Source of the DNA: Bradyrhizobium sp. OK095
Lineage (GTDB): Bacteria > Pseudomonadota > Alphaproteobacteria > Rhizobiales > Xanthobacteraceae
Direction: 5' to 3'
Length of the DNA: 64,000 nucleotides
Assembly (NCBI RefSeq): GCF_900109945.1
Contig: NZ_FOBX01000015.1
Span: 110,105 to 174,104, forward strand
Position numbers and translations under genes: made by a program
Shown here: positions 42,858-52,200 of the stretch, one piece after another
Position numbering within the stretch: position 1 is the first letter of the stretch
How the letters are laid out: the number at the start of each line of letters is the position of its first letter
Notes under the pieces: generated by a model
The model's input: only the letters and a program-made list of their open reading frames with translations
Database searches by the model: none
What the model was told of the DNA's origin: nothing

Positions 42858-43301
42858 ATGACCGACATGTTCGTTACGCTCGGCACCTGGAACTGGCTGA
42901 TCTTCGGCTTCATCCTGATGGCGCTGGAGGTACTGGCGCCGGGCGTCTTCCTGTTCTGGCTCGGGCTTGCCGCGCTGCTGGTCGGCCTGATCTCGTTCGC
43001 TGTCGCCATATCCTGGCAGATCCAGCTTGTGATGTTCGCGATCTTCGCGGCAGCCGCCGTGCCGGTGTGGCGCCGCCTCGCCCGGCCGAATCCGGACGCG
43101 AGCGCCAGCCCCTTCCTCAACAAGCGCACCGAAGCGCTGTTAGGGCGCGAGTTCACGCTGGAGAAGCCGATCATCGACGGCAACGGCACCGTGCGCATCG
43201 GCGACACGGTTTGGCGCGTGGCAGGTCCTGATACGCCGGCGGGGACGCGGGTGAAGGTGGTGCAAGTGGACGGTGTGAATCTGACGGTGGCGGCAGCGTA
43301 G
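42858..43301 (+). CDS. NfeD family membrane protein (short form)
   Basis: 147 residues. Two or three membrane segments (WNWLIFGFILMALEVLAPGVFLFWLGLAALLVGLISFAV, WQIQLVMFAIFAAAAVPVW) followed by the C-terminal OB-fold NfeD domain LLGREFTLEKPIIDGNGTVRIGDTVWRVAGPDTPAGTRVKVVQVDGVNLTV. It lacks the ClpP-like protease domain of long NfeD. Partner of the SPFH protein 33 bases upstream. Confidence 0.93.
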   Translation: MTDMFVTLGTWNWLIFGFILMALEVLAPGVFLFWLGLAALLVGLISFAVAISWQIQLVMFAIFAAAAVPVWRRLARPNPDASASPFLNKRTEALLGREFTLEKPIIDGNGTVRIGDTVWRVAGPDTPAGTRVKVVQVDGVNLTVAAA

Positions 43302-43305
43302 TTTC

Positions 43306-43452
43306 TTACCCTCTCCCCTTGTGGGAGAGGGTGGCTCGTCGCAAAGCGACGAGACGGGTGAGGGGTCTGTCTCCTCACATGCTGATCTGAACTTGTTGAG
43401 GCAAACCCCTCATCCGGCGCTTCGCGCCACCTTCTCCCACAAGGGGAGAAGG
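43306..43452. repeat. Dyad-symmetric intergenic repeat (type C)
   Basis: Left part CCTCTCCCCTTGTGGGAGAGG ... GGGTGAGGGG is mirrored by ACCCCTCATCC ... CTTCTCCCACAAGGGGAGAAGG on the right, with inner small palindromes CGTCGCAAAGCGACG and GGCGCTTCGCGCC. It fills the gap between convergent nfeD and hxlR-type genes. Related in layout to the element at 57912. Confidence 0.78.
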
Positions 43453-43482
43453 GAGATCAGTGTGCGCGGTTGGCTCTGAAGC

Positions 43483-43803
43483 TCACTTCTTCCACCTCTC
43501 CGCAAACCGGTGCAGCGGCATGAACGTCGCGCACAGATCGCGCCCCAGCGCCGTCAGTCCGTAGCCTCCACCATCGCCCAGCTCCACGAACCCGGCCTCG
43601 CGCAGCTCCGTCAGCCGCGCTTGCAGCACCGTCGGTGAGGCATCGTCGCAAGCGGTGCGTAAGCCGCGGGAGGTGAGGGGGGCGTCACGCAATTCCCACA
43701 GGATGCGCAGGCTCCAGCGGCGGCCGAGCAAATCGAGCAGCGCCATGACCGGCCGTCCGGTGCGCGAGCCGCGGACCTTCCCTGATGCTGCCTGTTTCGC
43801 CAT
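43483..43803 (-). CDS. HxlR family transcription regulator
   Basis: 106 residues, winged helix-turn-helix: RPVMALLDLLGRRWSLRILWELRDAPLTSRGLRTACDDASPTVLQARLTELREAGFVELGDGGGYGLTALG, the HxlR/MarR-like pattern with the LLGRRWSLRIL helix. These regulators sense redox or aldehyde signals and bind twin palindromes. Two matching palindromes lie in the divergent promoter region shared with the CMD gene, which it very probably controls along with itself. Confidence 0.92.
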   Translation of the reverse strand: MAKQAASGKVRGSRTGRPVMALLDLLGRRWSLRILWELRDAPLTSRGLRTACDDASPTVLQARLTELREAGFVELGDGGGYGLTALGRDLCATFMPLHRFAERWKK

Positions 43804-43822
43804 CGTCGCCCTCTTGCGTATT

Positions 43823-43839
43823 GCTACAAATAATGTAGC
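43823..43839. promoter_or_regulatory. HxlR operator, site 1
   Basis: GCTACA-AATAA-TGTAGC, perfect palindrome of 17 bases in the divergent region between the regulator and the CMD gene. Its centre is 22 bases, about two helical turns, from the centre of site 2. Confidence 0.78.
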
Positions 43840-43844
43840 GTACT

Positions 43845-43861
43845 GCTACGATAAATGTAGC
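43845..43861. promoter_or_regulatory. HxlR operator, site 2
   Basis: GCTACG-ATAAA-TGTAGC, the same 17-base palindrome with one arm mismatch, 15 bases before the GTG start of the CMD gene. Two dimers could bind on the same DNA face as site 1. Confidence 0.76.
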
Positions 43862-43875
43862 AACGGAGACGGTCC

Positions 43876-44430
43876 GTGTCTCAGGCCATGCCGCGCATCG
43901 CCCCGCTCGATCAGCCTTATCCCCCGGAGATCCAGCAACAATTCGACCGCATCATGCGCGGCGCGCCGCCGCTGGTGCTGTTCCGGGTGATGGCGGGCCA
44001 TACGCGCGCCTGGGACAAGTTCCGCGCCGGCGGGTTGCTCGATCCGGGTCCACTCTCATTGCGCCAGCGCGAGATCGTCATCGATCGCACCTGCGCTCTC
44101 AACACATGCGAATATGAATGGGGCGTGCATGTCGCGATTTTTGCCGGGCCGGCGAAACTCACGGAGGAAGAGGTGCGTGCGACCGTGCAGGGCGACGCGA
44201 CGTCAGTCTGCTGGTCGCCGGCGGAGCAGGCGCTGATCGCAGCGGTCGACGCGCTGCACGCCCGCGCGACGCTCGATGACGCCGAGTTCGCCGCGCTCTC
44301 GGCGCATCACGACGAGGCGCAGATTTTGGAGGTCATGCTGCTGTGCGGCTTCTATCGCACGGTGTCGTATCTGGCGAACGGGCTGCGGCTGCCTCTGGAG
44401 GAGAACGCGGCGCGGTTTCCGACCGTCTAA
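43876..44430 (+). CDS. Carboxymuconolactone decarboxylase/AhpD-like family protein
   Basis: 184 residues from GTG 43876, with GGAG seven bases ahead. The CMD core is LSLRQREIVIDRTCALNTCEYEWGVHVAIFAGPAKLTEEEVRAT, in which CALNTCEYEWGVH carries cysteines and a histidine in an AhpD-like arrangement; LCGFYRTVSYLANGLRLPLE ends it. Such proteins act as peroxidases, disulfide reductants or ring-opening decarboxylases. Control by an HxlR regulator points to reactive-species or aldehyde stress (inference). Confidence 0.88.
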   Translation: MSQAMPRIAPLDQPYPPEIQQQFDRIMRGAPPLVLFRVMAGHTRAWDKFRAGGLLDPGPLSLRQREIVIDRTCALNTCEYEWGVHVAIFAGPAKLTEEEVRATVQGDATSVCWSPAEQALIAAVDALHARATLDDAEFAALSAHHDEAQILEVMLLCGFYRTVSYLANGLRLPLEENAARFPTV

Positions 44431-44433
44431 CCG

Positions 44434-44522
44434 CCGTCATTGCGAGGAGCCCTTGCGACGAACCAATCCAGACTGCCACCGCGGAGGCACTCTGGATTGC
44501 TTCGCTGCGCTCGCAATGACGG
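44434..44522. repeat. Dyad-symmetric intergenic repeat (type D)
   Basis: CCGTCATTGCGAGGAGC on the left returns inverted as GCGCTCGCAATGACGG on the right; CAATCCAGACTG is matched by ACTCTGGATTGC inside. It fills the convergent gap between the CMD gene and kdsD. Confidence 0.82.
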
Positions 44523-44538
44523 TGGAGAGAGCGTGGGC

Positions 44539-45546
44539 CTACGCCACGCCCGCCCGCAGCAGATCGTGCAGGTGCACGATACCCACCACCTTGTCCGCCT
44601 CGGTCACCACCAGCGTCGTGATCTTGCGCGTGTTCAGCACCTCGATCATCTCGGTCGCCATCATCGAGGGGGGCACGGTTTTGGGCTGCCTGGTCATGAT
44701 GTCGTCGACCGACACCGTCAGCAGATCGGGCCGCATGTGGCGGCGCAGATCGCCGTCGGTGATGATGCCTGCGACCCCGCCGGAATCGTCGACGATGCAG
44801 ACGCAGCCCAGCCCCTTGGCCGACATCTCCATCACCGCGTCCGACATTTTTGTGCCGAGCGGCTTGAGCGGAATCTCCGCGCCGGTGCGCATGTAGTCGC
44901 GGACGAATTTCAGCATCGCGCCCAGCTTGCCGCCAGGGTGGAAATGCGCGAACTCCAGCGCGGTAAAGCCGCGGCCTTCGAGCAGTGCGATCGCGATGGC
45001 ATCGCCGATCGCGGCCTGCATCATCGTCGACGTCGTCGGCGCCAGATTGTGCGGGCAGGCCTCGCGCGCCTTCGGCAGCTCGAGCACGATGTCGGCAGCT
45101 TGTCCGAGCGAAGACGCCGCGTTCGACGTCACGGCGATCATCGGGATCGCAAACCGCGCCGAATAATTCACCAGTGTCTTCATCTCCGGCTGCTCGCCGG
45201 ACCACGACAGCGCCATGATGACGTCGTCGGTGGTGATCATGCCGAGGTCGCCATGGGCAGCTTCCGCGGTGTGGACGAAGAAGGCCGGCGTGCCGGTCGA
45301 AGCCAGCGTCGCCGCGATCTTGCGCGCCATGTGGCCTGACTTGCCGAGCCCGGTGACGATGACACGGCCCTTTGCCTGACGGATCAGGTCCACGGCTTTC
45401 GCGAAGGTCTCGCCGAGCGGGCCGCGCAGCGCCGCGGCAAGCGCGTTGATGCCGCCGCTCTCCGTCTCCAGCGTGCGGAGCGCGGATTCGACGCTATCGG
45501 GGATGGGGCCGGATGATTGGGTCATCAGCGGTTTCGAACTCGGCAT
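44539..45546 (-). CDS. kdsD: Arabinose-5-phosphate isomerase (KdsD/KpsF)
   Basis: 335 residues. N-terminal SIS domain (GRVIVTGLGKSGHMARKIAATLASTGTPAFFVHTAEAAHGDLGM, LSWSGEQPE, FHPGGKLG) followed by two CBS domains (IVDDSGGVAGIITDGDLRRHM, VTEADKVVGIVHLHDLLRAGVA). Converts ribulose-5-P to arabinose-5-P for KDO and lipopolysaccharide. ATG 45546 (MPSSKPLM) is chosen; 45525 (MTQSSG) is possible. Divergent from an outer-membrane barrel gene. Confidence 0.95.
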   Translation of the reverse strand: MPSSKPLMTQSSGPIPDSVESALRTLETESGGINALAAALRGPLGETFAKAVDLIRQAKGRVIVTGLGKSGHMARKIAATLASTGTPAFFVHTAEAAHGDLGMITTDDVIMALSWSGEQPEMKTLVNYSARFAIPMIAVTSNAASSLGQAADIVLELPKAREACPHNLAPTTSTMMQAAIGDAIAIALLEGRGFTALEFAHFHPGGKLGAMLKFVRDYMRTGAEIPLKPLGTKMSDAVMEMSAKGLGCVCIVDDSGGVAGIITDGDLRRHMRPDLLTVSVDDIMTRQPKTVPPSMMATEMIEVLNTRKITTLVVTEADKVVGIVHLHDLLRAGVA

Positions 45547-45740
45547 GTTTAGGTCCAGGAGGAGAGGGGCGCTCGCCCGTTGGCGCCTGCTTAGCACGCT
45601 CCAGCGGGCGAGGCGACGAGAGCTCCCAAAACCCTCAACCGGTCATTAACCATAATTGTTTTAACTCCATTAACGATGGTTCCCGCCGGCCGGCGGGGGC
45701 GATCGCGGAAGCGTTTGATTTCGTTGGAGTTTATTACATC

Positions 45741-47495
45741 GTGGGGTCGTCTCCAGGCACGGGCCGGAGCAAACGCGCGCAGTTTCTGCGCGCCGCCTTG
45801 CCGTGTCTCGTCCCCTGCCTCGCGCTGACCGTCCTCGGAAGCACTCCGGTGGCTGCCCAGAGCCTCACGCCCGACCTGTTCAATCCCAACCGCGGCGGCT
45901 TTGCCTCGCCCGAGACGCTGCCGACGCGCCGCACGGCGGGCGTGCCGCAGGCGCCCTCGGACGCGCTGCCGGCGCTGCCCGATCCCAATGCCGATCCGCG
46001 CAAGAGCCGGGAGGCGCCGGCCCCCTCACGCATCGGTCAGGTCCCGACCTATGGCCTGCCCGCCGCCAATGGCGCCAGCGGCTCCGGCTACGACTCGCTG
46101 AACCGCAAGCGGCAGCAGCCAAAACTCTATCCCGGCCAGCCGAAACCGAAGCGCCCGCTTGGCCCCGGCTCGCCCGTGCCTCCCGCCGCCCAGGATAGGA
46201 CTCTCGGCCCGCCGCGCATCGCGCCGCCGCCATCCGAGACCGCGCATAAGACACCGGTGCCGCCGGCGATGGCCGGCAACGTGCCCGGCCAGCCGCTGCG
46301 CCGCCGCCTCAAGGTCGATGACGATTCGTTCGGCGCGGTCGGCGATTACGCCGGCAGTTTTCTGATCAAGGGCGGGCTCGAGCTCTCGACCGGCTACGAC
46401 ACCAATCCGGCACGTCTGCAAAAGCCGATCGGCTCGCCGGTCTATGTCGTGGCGCCCGACCTCCTCGTGCAGTCCGACTGGGAGCGCCACGCGCTGGTCG
46501 CCGATCTGCGCGGCTCGTTTTCGGGCTACACCACCAACATGCCGGCGACGATCGACGGTTTTGCCTCGCCCTCGCCGGTCGAGATCAATCGCCCCGATTT
46601 CACCGGCCATGTCGACGGCCGCCTCGACGTCGACCGCGATCTCAAGCTGACCTCGCAGCTGCGCCTGCGGCTCGCCACCGACAATCCCGGCAGCCCGAAC
46701 GTGCAAGCCGGCCTGCAAAAATATCCGATCTATGCCAGCTATGGCGGCACCTTCGGCTTCGACCAGACGTTCAATCGTTTCCAGGTCGCCGCCGGCGCCA
46801 CCGTGGACCGCACCGCCTATACGGATTCAAAGCTCACCGACGGCACGACCTTTGGTAACACCGACCGCGACTTCAACCAGTATGGCGGCGTCGGGCGCTT
46901 CTCCTATGAGCTGAAGCCCGGGCTGAAACCTTTCGTCGAGGTCCAGGGCGACACCCGAATCCACGACCAGGCCGCCGACCGCAACGGCTATCTCCGCGAT
47001 TCAAACGGCGGCTATGCCAAAATCGGCTCGTCCTTTGAGTTCTCGCGCATCCTCACCGGCGAAGTCTCGGTCGGCTATTCCGCGCGCAGCTATACCGACC
47101 CGCGCCTCAGCCAGCTCGCGGGCTTCCTCACCTCGGGCTCGCTAATCTGGAACGCGAGCGGCCTCACCACGGTGAAATTCGCTACCGACACGCAGATCGC
47201 CGAAACCACCATCCCCGGCTCCTCCGGCGTGCTGGTGCACACTTACGGCGTCGAAGTCGATCACGACTTCCGCCGCTGGCTGACGGCCGTGGGCAAGTTC
47301 ACCTACGGCACCTACGACTACCAGAACCAGGGCCGCAACGACAAAACCTACTCGCTCGAAGGCAATCTGATCTACAAGCTCAACCGCAACATCTGGATCA
47401 AGGGCACGCTGCGGCATGACATCCTGGATTCGAACCAGGCGGGGTCGAGTTCGCAGGGGACGGTGGTGATGCTGGGGGTGAGGTTGCAGAATTGA
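45741..47495 (+). CDS. Outer-membrane beta-barrel protein with proline-rich N-terminal region
   Basis: About 584 residues from GTG 45741. Signal sequence region FLRAALPCLVPCLALTVLGSTPVAAQS, then about 160 residues rich in Pro and Ala (ALPALPDPNADPRKSREAP, RPLGPGSPVPPAAQD), then a barrel starting FLIKGGLELSTGYDTNPARL with alternating strands and ending VVMLGVRLQN, the usual C-terminal barrel strand with terminal aromatic region. It fits the putative beta-barrel porin 2 type. The frame is open from 45513, but that part overlaps kdsD. The start is not certain. Confidence 0.82.
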   Translation: MGSSPGTGRSKRAQFLRAALPCLVPCLALTVLGSTPVAAQSLTPDLFNPNRGGFASPETLPTRRTAGVPQAPSDALPALPDPNADPRKSREAPAPSRIGQVPTYGLPAANGASGSGYDSLNRKRQQPKLYPGQPKPKRPLGPGSPVPPAAQDRTLGPPRIAPPPSETAHKTPVPPAMAGNVPGQPLRRRLKVDDDSFGAVGDYAGSFLIKGGLELSTGYDTNPARLQKPIGSPVYVVAPDLLVQSDWERHALVADLRGSFSGYTTNMPATIDGFASPSPVEINRPDFTGHVDGRLDVDRDLKLTSQLRLRLATDNPGSPNVQAGLQKYPIYASYGGTFGFDQTFNRFQVAAGATVDRTAYTDSKLTDGTTFGNTDRDFNQYGGVGRFSYELKPGLKPFVEVQGDTRIHDQAADRNGYLRDSNGGYAKIGSSFEFSRILTGEVSVGYSARSYTDPRLSQLAGFLTSGSLIWNASGLTTVKFATDTQIAETTIPGSSGVLVHTYGVEVDHDFRRWLTAVGKFTYGTYDYQNQGRNDKTYSLEGNLIYKLNRNIWIKGTLRHDILDSNQAGSSSQGTVVMLGVRLQN

Positions 47496-47553
47496 GGGCT
47501 GAGGGCGCGTTCGTGTGGATGCGACTTTAGCTGCGCTCTCACCACTCACACCG

Positions 47554-47658
47554 CTGTCGTGCCCCGCGAAGGCGGGGCATCCAGTACGCCGCAGCCTATC
47601 GGTTCTATCACCACCGCTGGTGGAATACTGGATCGCCCGCTTTCGCGGGCGATGACAG
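47554..47658. repeat. Dyad-symmetric intergenic repeat (type E)
   Basis: CTGTCGTGCCCCGCGAAGGC on the left is mirrored by GCTTTCGCGGGCGATGACAG on the right, and GCATCCAGTACGCC by GGAATACTGGATCGC within. It lies in the convergent gap between the barrel gene and gltD. Confidence 0.82.
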
Positions 47659-47689
47659 TCGTGTTTGTCGCGGTCGGATCGCGCCAATC

Positions 47690-49141
47690 TCAGCGCGGCA
47701 GATCCGTCTTTCCCATCAGGAACGTATCGATCGACCTCGCACACAGCCGGCCTTCGCGGATCGCCCACACCACCAGCGATTGTCCACGCCGCATGTCGCC
47801 GGCGGAGAACACGTTCGGCCGCGAGGTCTGGTAGTCGAGCGTATTGGCCTTGACGTTGCCGCGCGGGTCGAGCTCGACCGAGAGCAGCTTGAGCAGGCCT
47901 TCGTGCACGGGATGCACGAAACCCATCGCGAGCAGGACGAGGTCGGCGTCGAGCTCGAACTCGCTGCCGGCGATCGGCTTGAACTTGTCGTCGACGCGGA
48001 CGCAATGCAGCTTCTTCACTTGGCCGTTCTCGCCGGTGAATTTTTGCGTCAGCACGGCGAATTCGCGGACCGCGCCTTCGGCCTGGCTCGACGATGTCCG
48101 CATCTTCAGCGGCCAGTTCGGCCAGGTCAGGCCCTTGTTCTCGTGCTCGGGCGGAGCGGGCATGATCTCGAGCTGGGTCACGGACAGCGCGCCCTGGCGC
48201 GTCGAGGTGCCGATGCAGTCGGAGCCGGTGTCGCCGCCGCCGATGACCACGACATGCTTGCCACCTGCCAAAATCTCCTGGACGCCGTTCAGCGGCTCGC
48301 TGGAGACGCGGCGATTCTGCTGCGGCAGGAAGTCCATGGCGTAGTGGATGCCTGAAAACTCGCGGCCGGGGATCGGCAGGTCGCGCGGGGCTTCCGCGCC
48401 GCCGGTCAGTGCCACCGCGTCGTATTCGTTGAGCATCTCGCGCGGATCGACATTGCCGTCAGCGCCGACATGGCTGTTGTAGTGGAAGGTGACGCCTTCG
48501 CCTTCCATCTGCGTGATGCGGCGGTCGATGACGCCCTTTTCCATCTTGAAGTCGGGAATACCATAACGCAGCAGGCCGCCGGCCTTGGCGAACTTCTCGA
48601 ACAGGTGCACGTCATGGCCGGCGCGCGCGAGCTGCTGGGCGCAGGCCATGCCGGCCGGGCCGGAGCCGACCACGGCGACCTTCTTGCCGGTCTTGACGGA
48701 GGCGATTTCAGGCTTCAGCCAGCCATTGTCCCAGGCGCGGTCGACGATCGCGCATTCGATGGTCTTGATGGTGACGGGGTTGTCGTCGATGTTGAGCGTG
48801 CAGGATGCTTCGCACGGCGCGGGGCAGATGCGTCCGGTGAACTCCGGGAAATTGTTGGTCGAGTGCAAATTGCGCGAGGCTTCTTCCCAGTTGCCCTGAT
48901 AGACGAGGTCGTTGAAGTCGGGGATCTGGTTGTTGACCGGGCAGCCCGGCGTGCCCGGCGTCACCGAGCCGGTGCCGTGGCAATAGGGAATGCCGCAATT
49001 CATGCAGCGTGCGGCCTGGTCGCGCGTTTCCTTCTCGGTCAAGGGAACGACGAACTCGTTGTAATGCTTCACGCGCTCGGCGACCGGGGTGTACTTGCGG
49101 TCATGCCGTTCGATTTCGAGAAAACCCGTGATCTTGCCCAT
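47690..49141 (-). CDS. gltD: Glutamate synthase small (beta) subunit
   Basis: 483 residues. N-terminal iron-sulfur cysteines in CMNCGIPYC...CPVNNQIPDFNDLVY and CPAPCEASCTLNI; FAD site VVGSGPAGMACAQQLARAGHDV; NADPH site VVIGGGDTGSDCIGTS. It passes electrons from NADPH to the large subunit GltB for glutamate formation from glutamine and 2-oxoglutarate. Downstream of gltB on the same strand, with 155 bases between that include a dyad repeat. Confidence 0.97.
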   Translation of the reverse strand: MGKITGFLEIERHDRKYTPVAERVKHYNEFVVPLTEKETRDQAARCMNCGIPYCHGTGSVTPGTPGCPVNNQIPDFNDLVYQGNWEEASRNLHSTNNFPEFTGRICPAPCEASCTLNIDDNPVTIKTIECAIVDRAWDNGWLKPEIASVKTGKKVAVVGSGPAGMACAQQLARAGHDVHLFEKFAKAGGLLRYGIPDFKMEKGVIDRRITQMEGEGVTFHYNSHVGADGNVDPREMLNEYDAVALTGGAEAPRDLPIPGREFSGIHYAMDFLPQQNRRVSSEPLNGVQEILAGGKHVVVIGGGDTGSDCIGTSTRQGALSVTQLEIMPAPPEHENKGLTWPNWPLKMRTSSSQAEGAVREFAVLTQKFTGENGQVKKLHCVRVDDKFKPIAGSEFELDADLVLLAMGFVHPVHEGLLKLLSVELDPRGNVKANTLDYQTSRPNVFSAGDMRRGQSLVVWAIREGRLCARSIDTFLMGKTDLPR

Positions 49142-49182
49142 TAAACCCGAAGTCCCTGCCGCTTGGTCGTTGTTCTCTCACC

Positions 49183-49287
49183 CCTCATCCTGAGGAGCGG
49201 CGCGCTCTTCGCGCCGCGTCTCGAAGGATGAAGGCCCCGCTGGTTGTCTCATGGTTCGAGACGCGCTTCGCGCTCCTCACCATGAGG
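49183..49287. repeat. Dyad-symmetric intergenic repeat (type F), inside gltBD
   Basis: CCTCATCCTGAGGAGC ... GCGTCTCGAAGGATG is mirrored by CATGGTTCGAGACGC ... GCTCCTCACCATGAGG. It sits between gltB and gltD. A second copy of the same family is at 63799-63905. Confidence 0.84.
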
Positions 49288-49296
49288 CATTCTTAG

Positions 49297-52200
49297 CTAC
49301 GCCCCGATCGCGATTTTCGGCTCGGCGTCCGCGTTGGCGACCATTTCGCGCAGCGCGCGCCGGTACTCGACCGGCATCACCTTGCGGAATTTGGGCAGCC
49401 AGTCCTTCCAATTGGCAAGGATGTCGGCGGCGCGCTTGGAGCCGGTCGCTTTCGCGTGACGCGAGATCAGGACGTGCAGCCGCTCGACGTCGGACGAGAG
49501 CAGGTTCTTGAACACATCGACCCGGCCGTGCGCCTCGAGGTCACCGGAATGGTGATAGGTGCCGGCATTGATCAGCTCTTCCGACAGCACCGGCTCGAGC
49601 TCGACCATCGCCATGTTGCACAGCTTGTCGAAGTCGCCGCTCTCGTCGAGCACATAGGCGATGCCGCCGGACATGCCGGCCGCGAAGTTGCGCCCGGTCT
49701 TGCCGAGCACGACCACGATGCCGCCGGTCATGTATTCGCAGCAATGATCGCCCGCGCCTTCGACCACGGCGACCGCGCCCGAATTGCGCACAGCGAAACG
49801 CTCGCCGGCGATGCCGCGGAAGTAACACTCGCCATCGGTCGCGCCGTACATCACGGTGTTGCCGACGATGATGCTCTCTTCGGGCACGATGGCAGAGTTC
49901 TTCGGCGGCTTGACGATGATCTTGCCGCCAGAGAGGCCCTTGCCGACATAGTCGTTGGCTTCACCCTCGAGCTCGAAAGTGACGCCATGTGCGAGCCAGG
50001 CGCCGAAAGCCTGGCCGGCAGTGCCCTTGAGGCTGACCTGGATGGTGTCATTCGGCAGGCCGGCATTGCCGTAGATCTTGGCGATCGCACCGGACAGCAT
50101 CGCGCCGGCGGAACGGTTGGTGCTGTTGATATTGGCGTCGATCTTTACCGGCGCCCCACGGTCGAGCGCGGGCTGCGCCTTCTCGATCAGCGTGCGGTCG
50201 AGCACCGCCTCCAGATGATGGTTCTGGCGCTCGGAGTGATAGATCTTCTGGCCCTTCTCTTCCTTCTGCTTGACGAACAGCTTCGAGAAATCGAGGCCCT
50301 TGGCCTTCCAGTGCGCGACCAGCCTGGTCTGGTCGAGCAGCTGAACCTGGCCAACCATCTCGTTGAAGGTGCGGAAGCCGAGCGAGGCCATGATCTCGCG
50401 GACTTCTTCCGCAACGAAGAAGAAGTAGTTGATCACGTGCTCGGGCTGGCCGGTGAAGCGCTTGCGCAGGACGGGGTCCTGCGTGGCGACGCCGACCGGG
50501 CAGGTGTTGAGATGGCACTTGCGCATCATGATGCAGCCGGCCGCGATCAGCGGCGCAGTGGCGAAGCCGAACTCGTCGGCACCCAAGAGTGCGCCGATCA
50601 CGACGTCACGGCCGGTGCGGAAACCGCCATCGACCTGGACCACGATGCGGCTGCGCAGCCGCTCGCGCACCAGCGTCTGGTGGGTTTCGGCAAGGCCGAT
50701 TTCCCACGGAGAGCCGGCATGCTTGATCGAAGTCAGCGGCGAAGCACCGGTACCGCCCTCGAAGCCCGCGATGGTGACATGGTCCGCGCGCGCCTTGGCG
50801 ACGCCCGCGGCGACCGTGCCGACGCCGATCTCGGAGACCAGCTTGACCGAGACGTCGCCCGCCGGGTTGACGTTCTTCAGGTCGTAGATCAGCTGCGCGA
50901 GATCTTCGATCGAGTAGATGTCGTGGTGCGGCGGCGGCGAGATCAGGCCGACGCCCGGCGTCGAGTGGCGAACCTTGGCAATGGTCGCGTCGACCTTGTG
51001 GCCGGGCAATTGGCCGCCTTCACCGGGCTTTGCACCCTGCGCCATCTTGATCTGCATCATGTCGGAGTTGACGAGATACTCCGTGGTGACGCCGAAGCGG
51101 CCGGAAGCAACCTGCTTGATCGCCGAGCGCATGCTGTCGCCGTTCGGCAGCGGCTTGAAGCGGTCGGATTCCTCGCCGCCTTCGCCGGTGTTCGACTTGC
51201 CGCCGATCCGGTTCATGGCGATCGCGAGCGTGGTGTGCGCCTCGCGCGAGATCGAGCCGAAGCTCATCGCGCCGGTGGCAAAACGCCTGACGATGTCCTT
51301 GGCCGACTCGACCTGGTCGATCGGGATGGGCTTGCGCTTGTCTTCGTCCGCGTTCTTGATCCGGAACAGGCCGCGCAGCGTCAGCAGGCGCTCCGATTGC
51401 TCGTTGAGGATCTTTGCGAAGGCGCGGTAGCGGTCCAGCGAATTGCCGCGGGCGGCATGCTGCAGCAGCCCGACCGATTCCGCGGTCCATGCATGGTCCT
51501 CGCCGCGGCTGCGATAGGCATATTCGCCGCCGACATCGAGCGAGGTCTTGTAGACCAGCGAATCGCCGAACGCGTCGGCGTGGCGGCGCACCGCTTCTTC
51601 CGCGATCTCGGCGAGACCGACGCCCTCGACGCGGGTGTGCGTGCCGGCGAAGAACTTTCCGACGAATTCCGCCCTGAGGCCGATGGCGTCAAAGATCTGC
51701 GCGCCGCAATAGGACTGGTAGGTCGAGATGCCCATCTTGGACATCACCTTGAGAAGGCCCTTGCCGATCGACTTGATGTAGCGCTTGACGATCTCGTAAT
51801 CGTCGAGCGAGCCGGGCAGGCGGTCCTTCATCGCGATGATGGTTTCGAACGCCAGATAAGGATTGATCGCTTCGGCGCCGTAGCCGGCCAGGCAGGCGAA
51901 GTGATGCACTTCGCGCGGTTCGCCGGATTCGACGACGAGACCGACCGAGGTGCGCAAGCCGGTGCGGATCAGATGATGATGCACGGCGGCGCAAGCCAGC
52001 AGCGACGGGATCGGCACGCGGTCCGAGCCGACCATGCGATCGGACAGGATGATGATGTTGACGCCTTCGCGCACCGCGCTTTCCGCGCGCGCACAGAGCT
52101 CGTCGAGCACCTGGTCCATGCCGGCAGCACCAAGACCGGCGTGGAAAGTCGTGTCCAGCGTGCGCGACTTGAAGTGCGACTCGGCGACCTCCGAGATCGA

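Noticed and set aside
45513..45740. N-terminal extension of the barrel protein
   Set aside because: It overlaps the kdsD start region on the other strand, and the signal sequence only begins after 45741.
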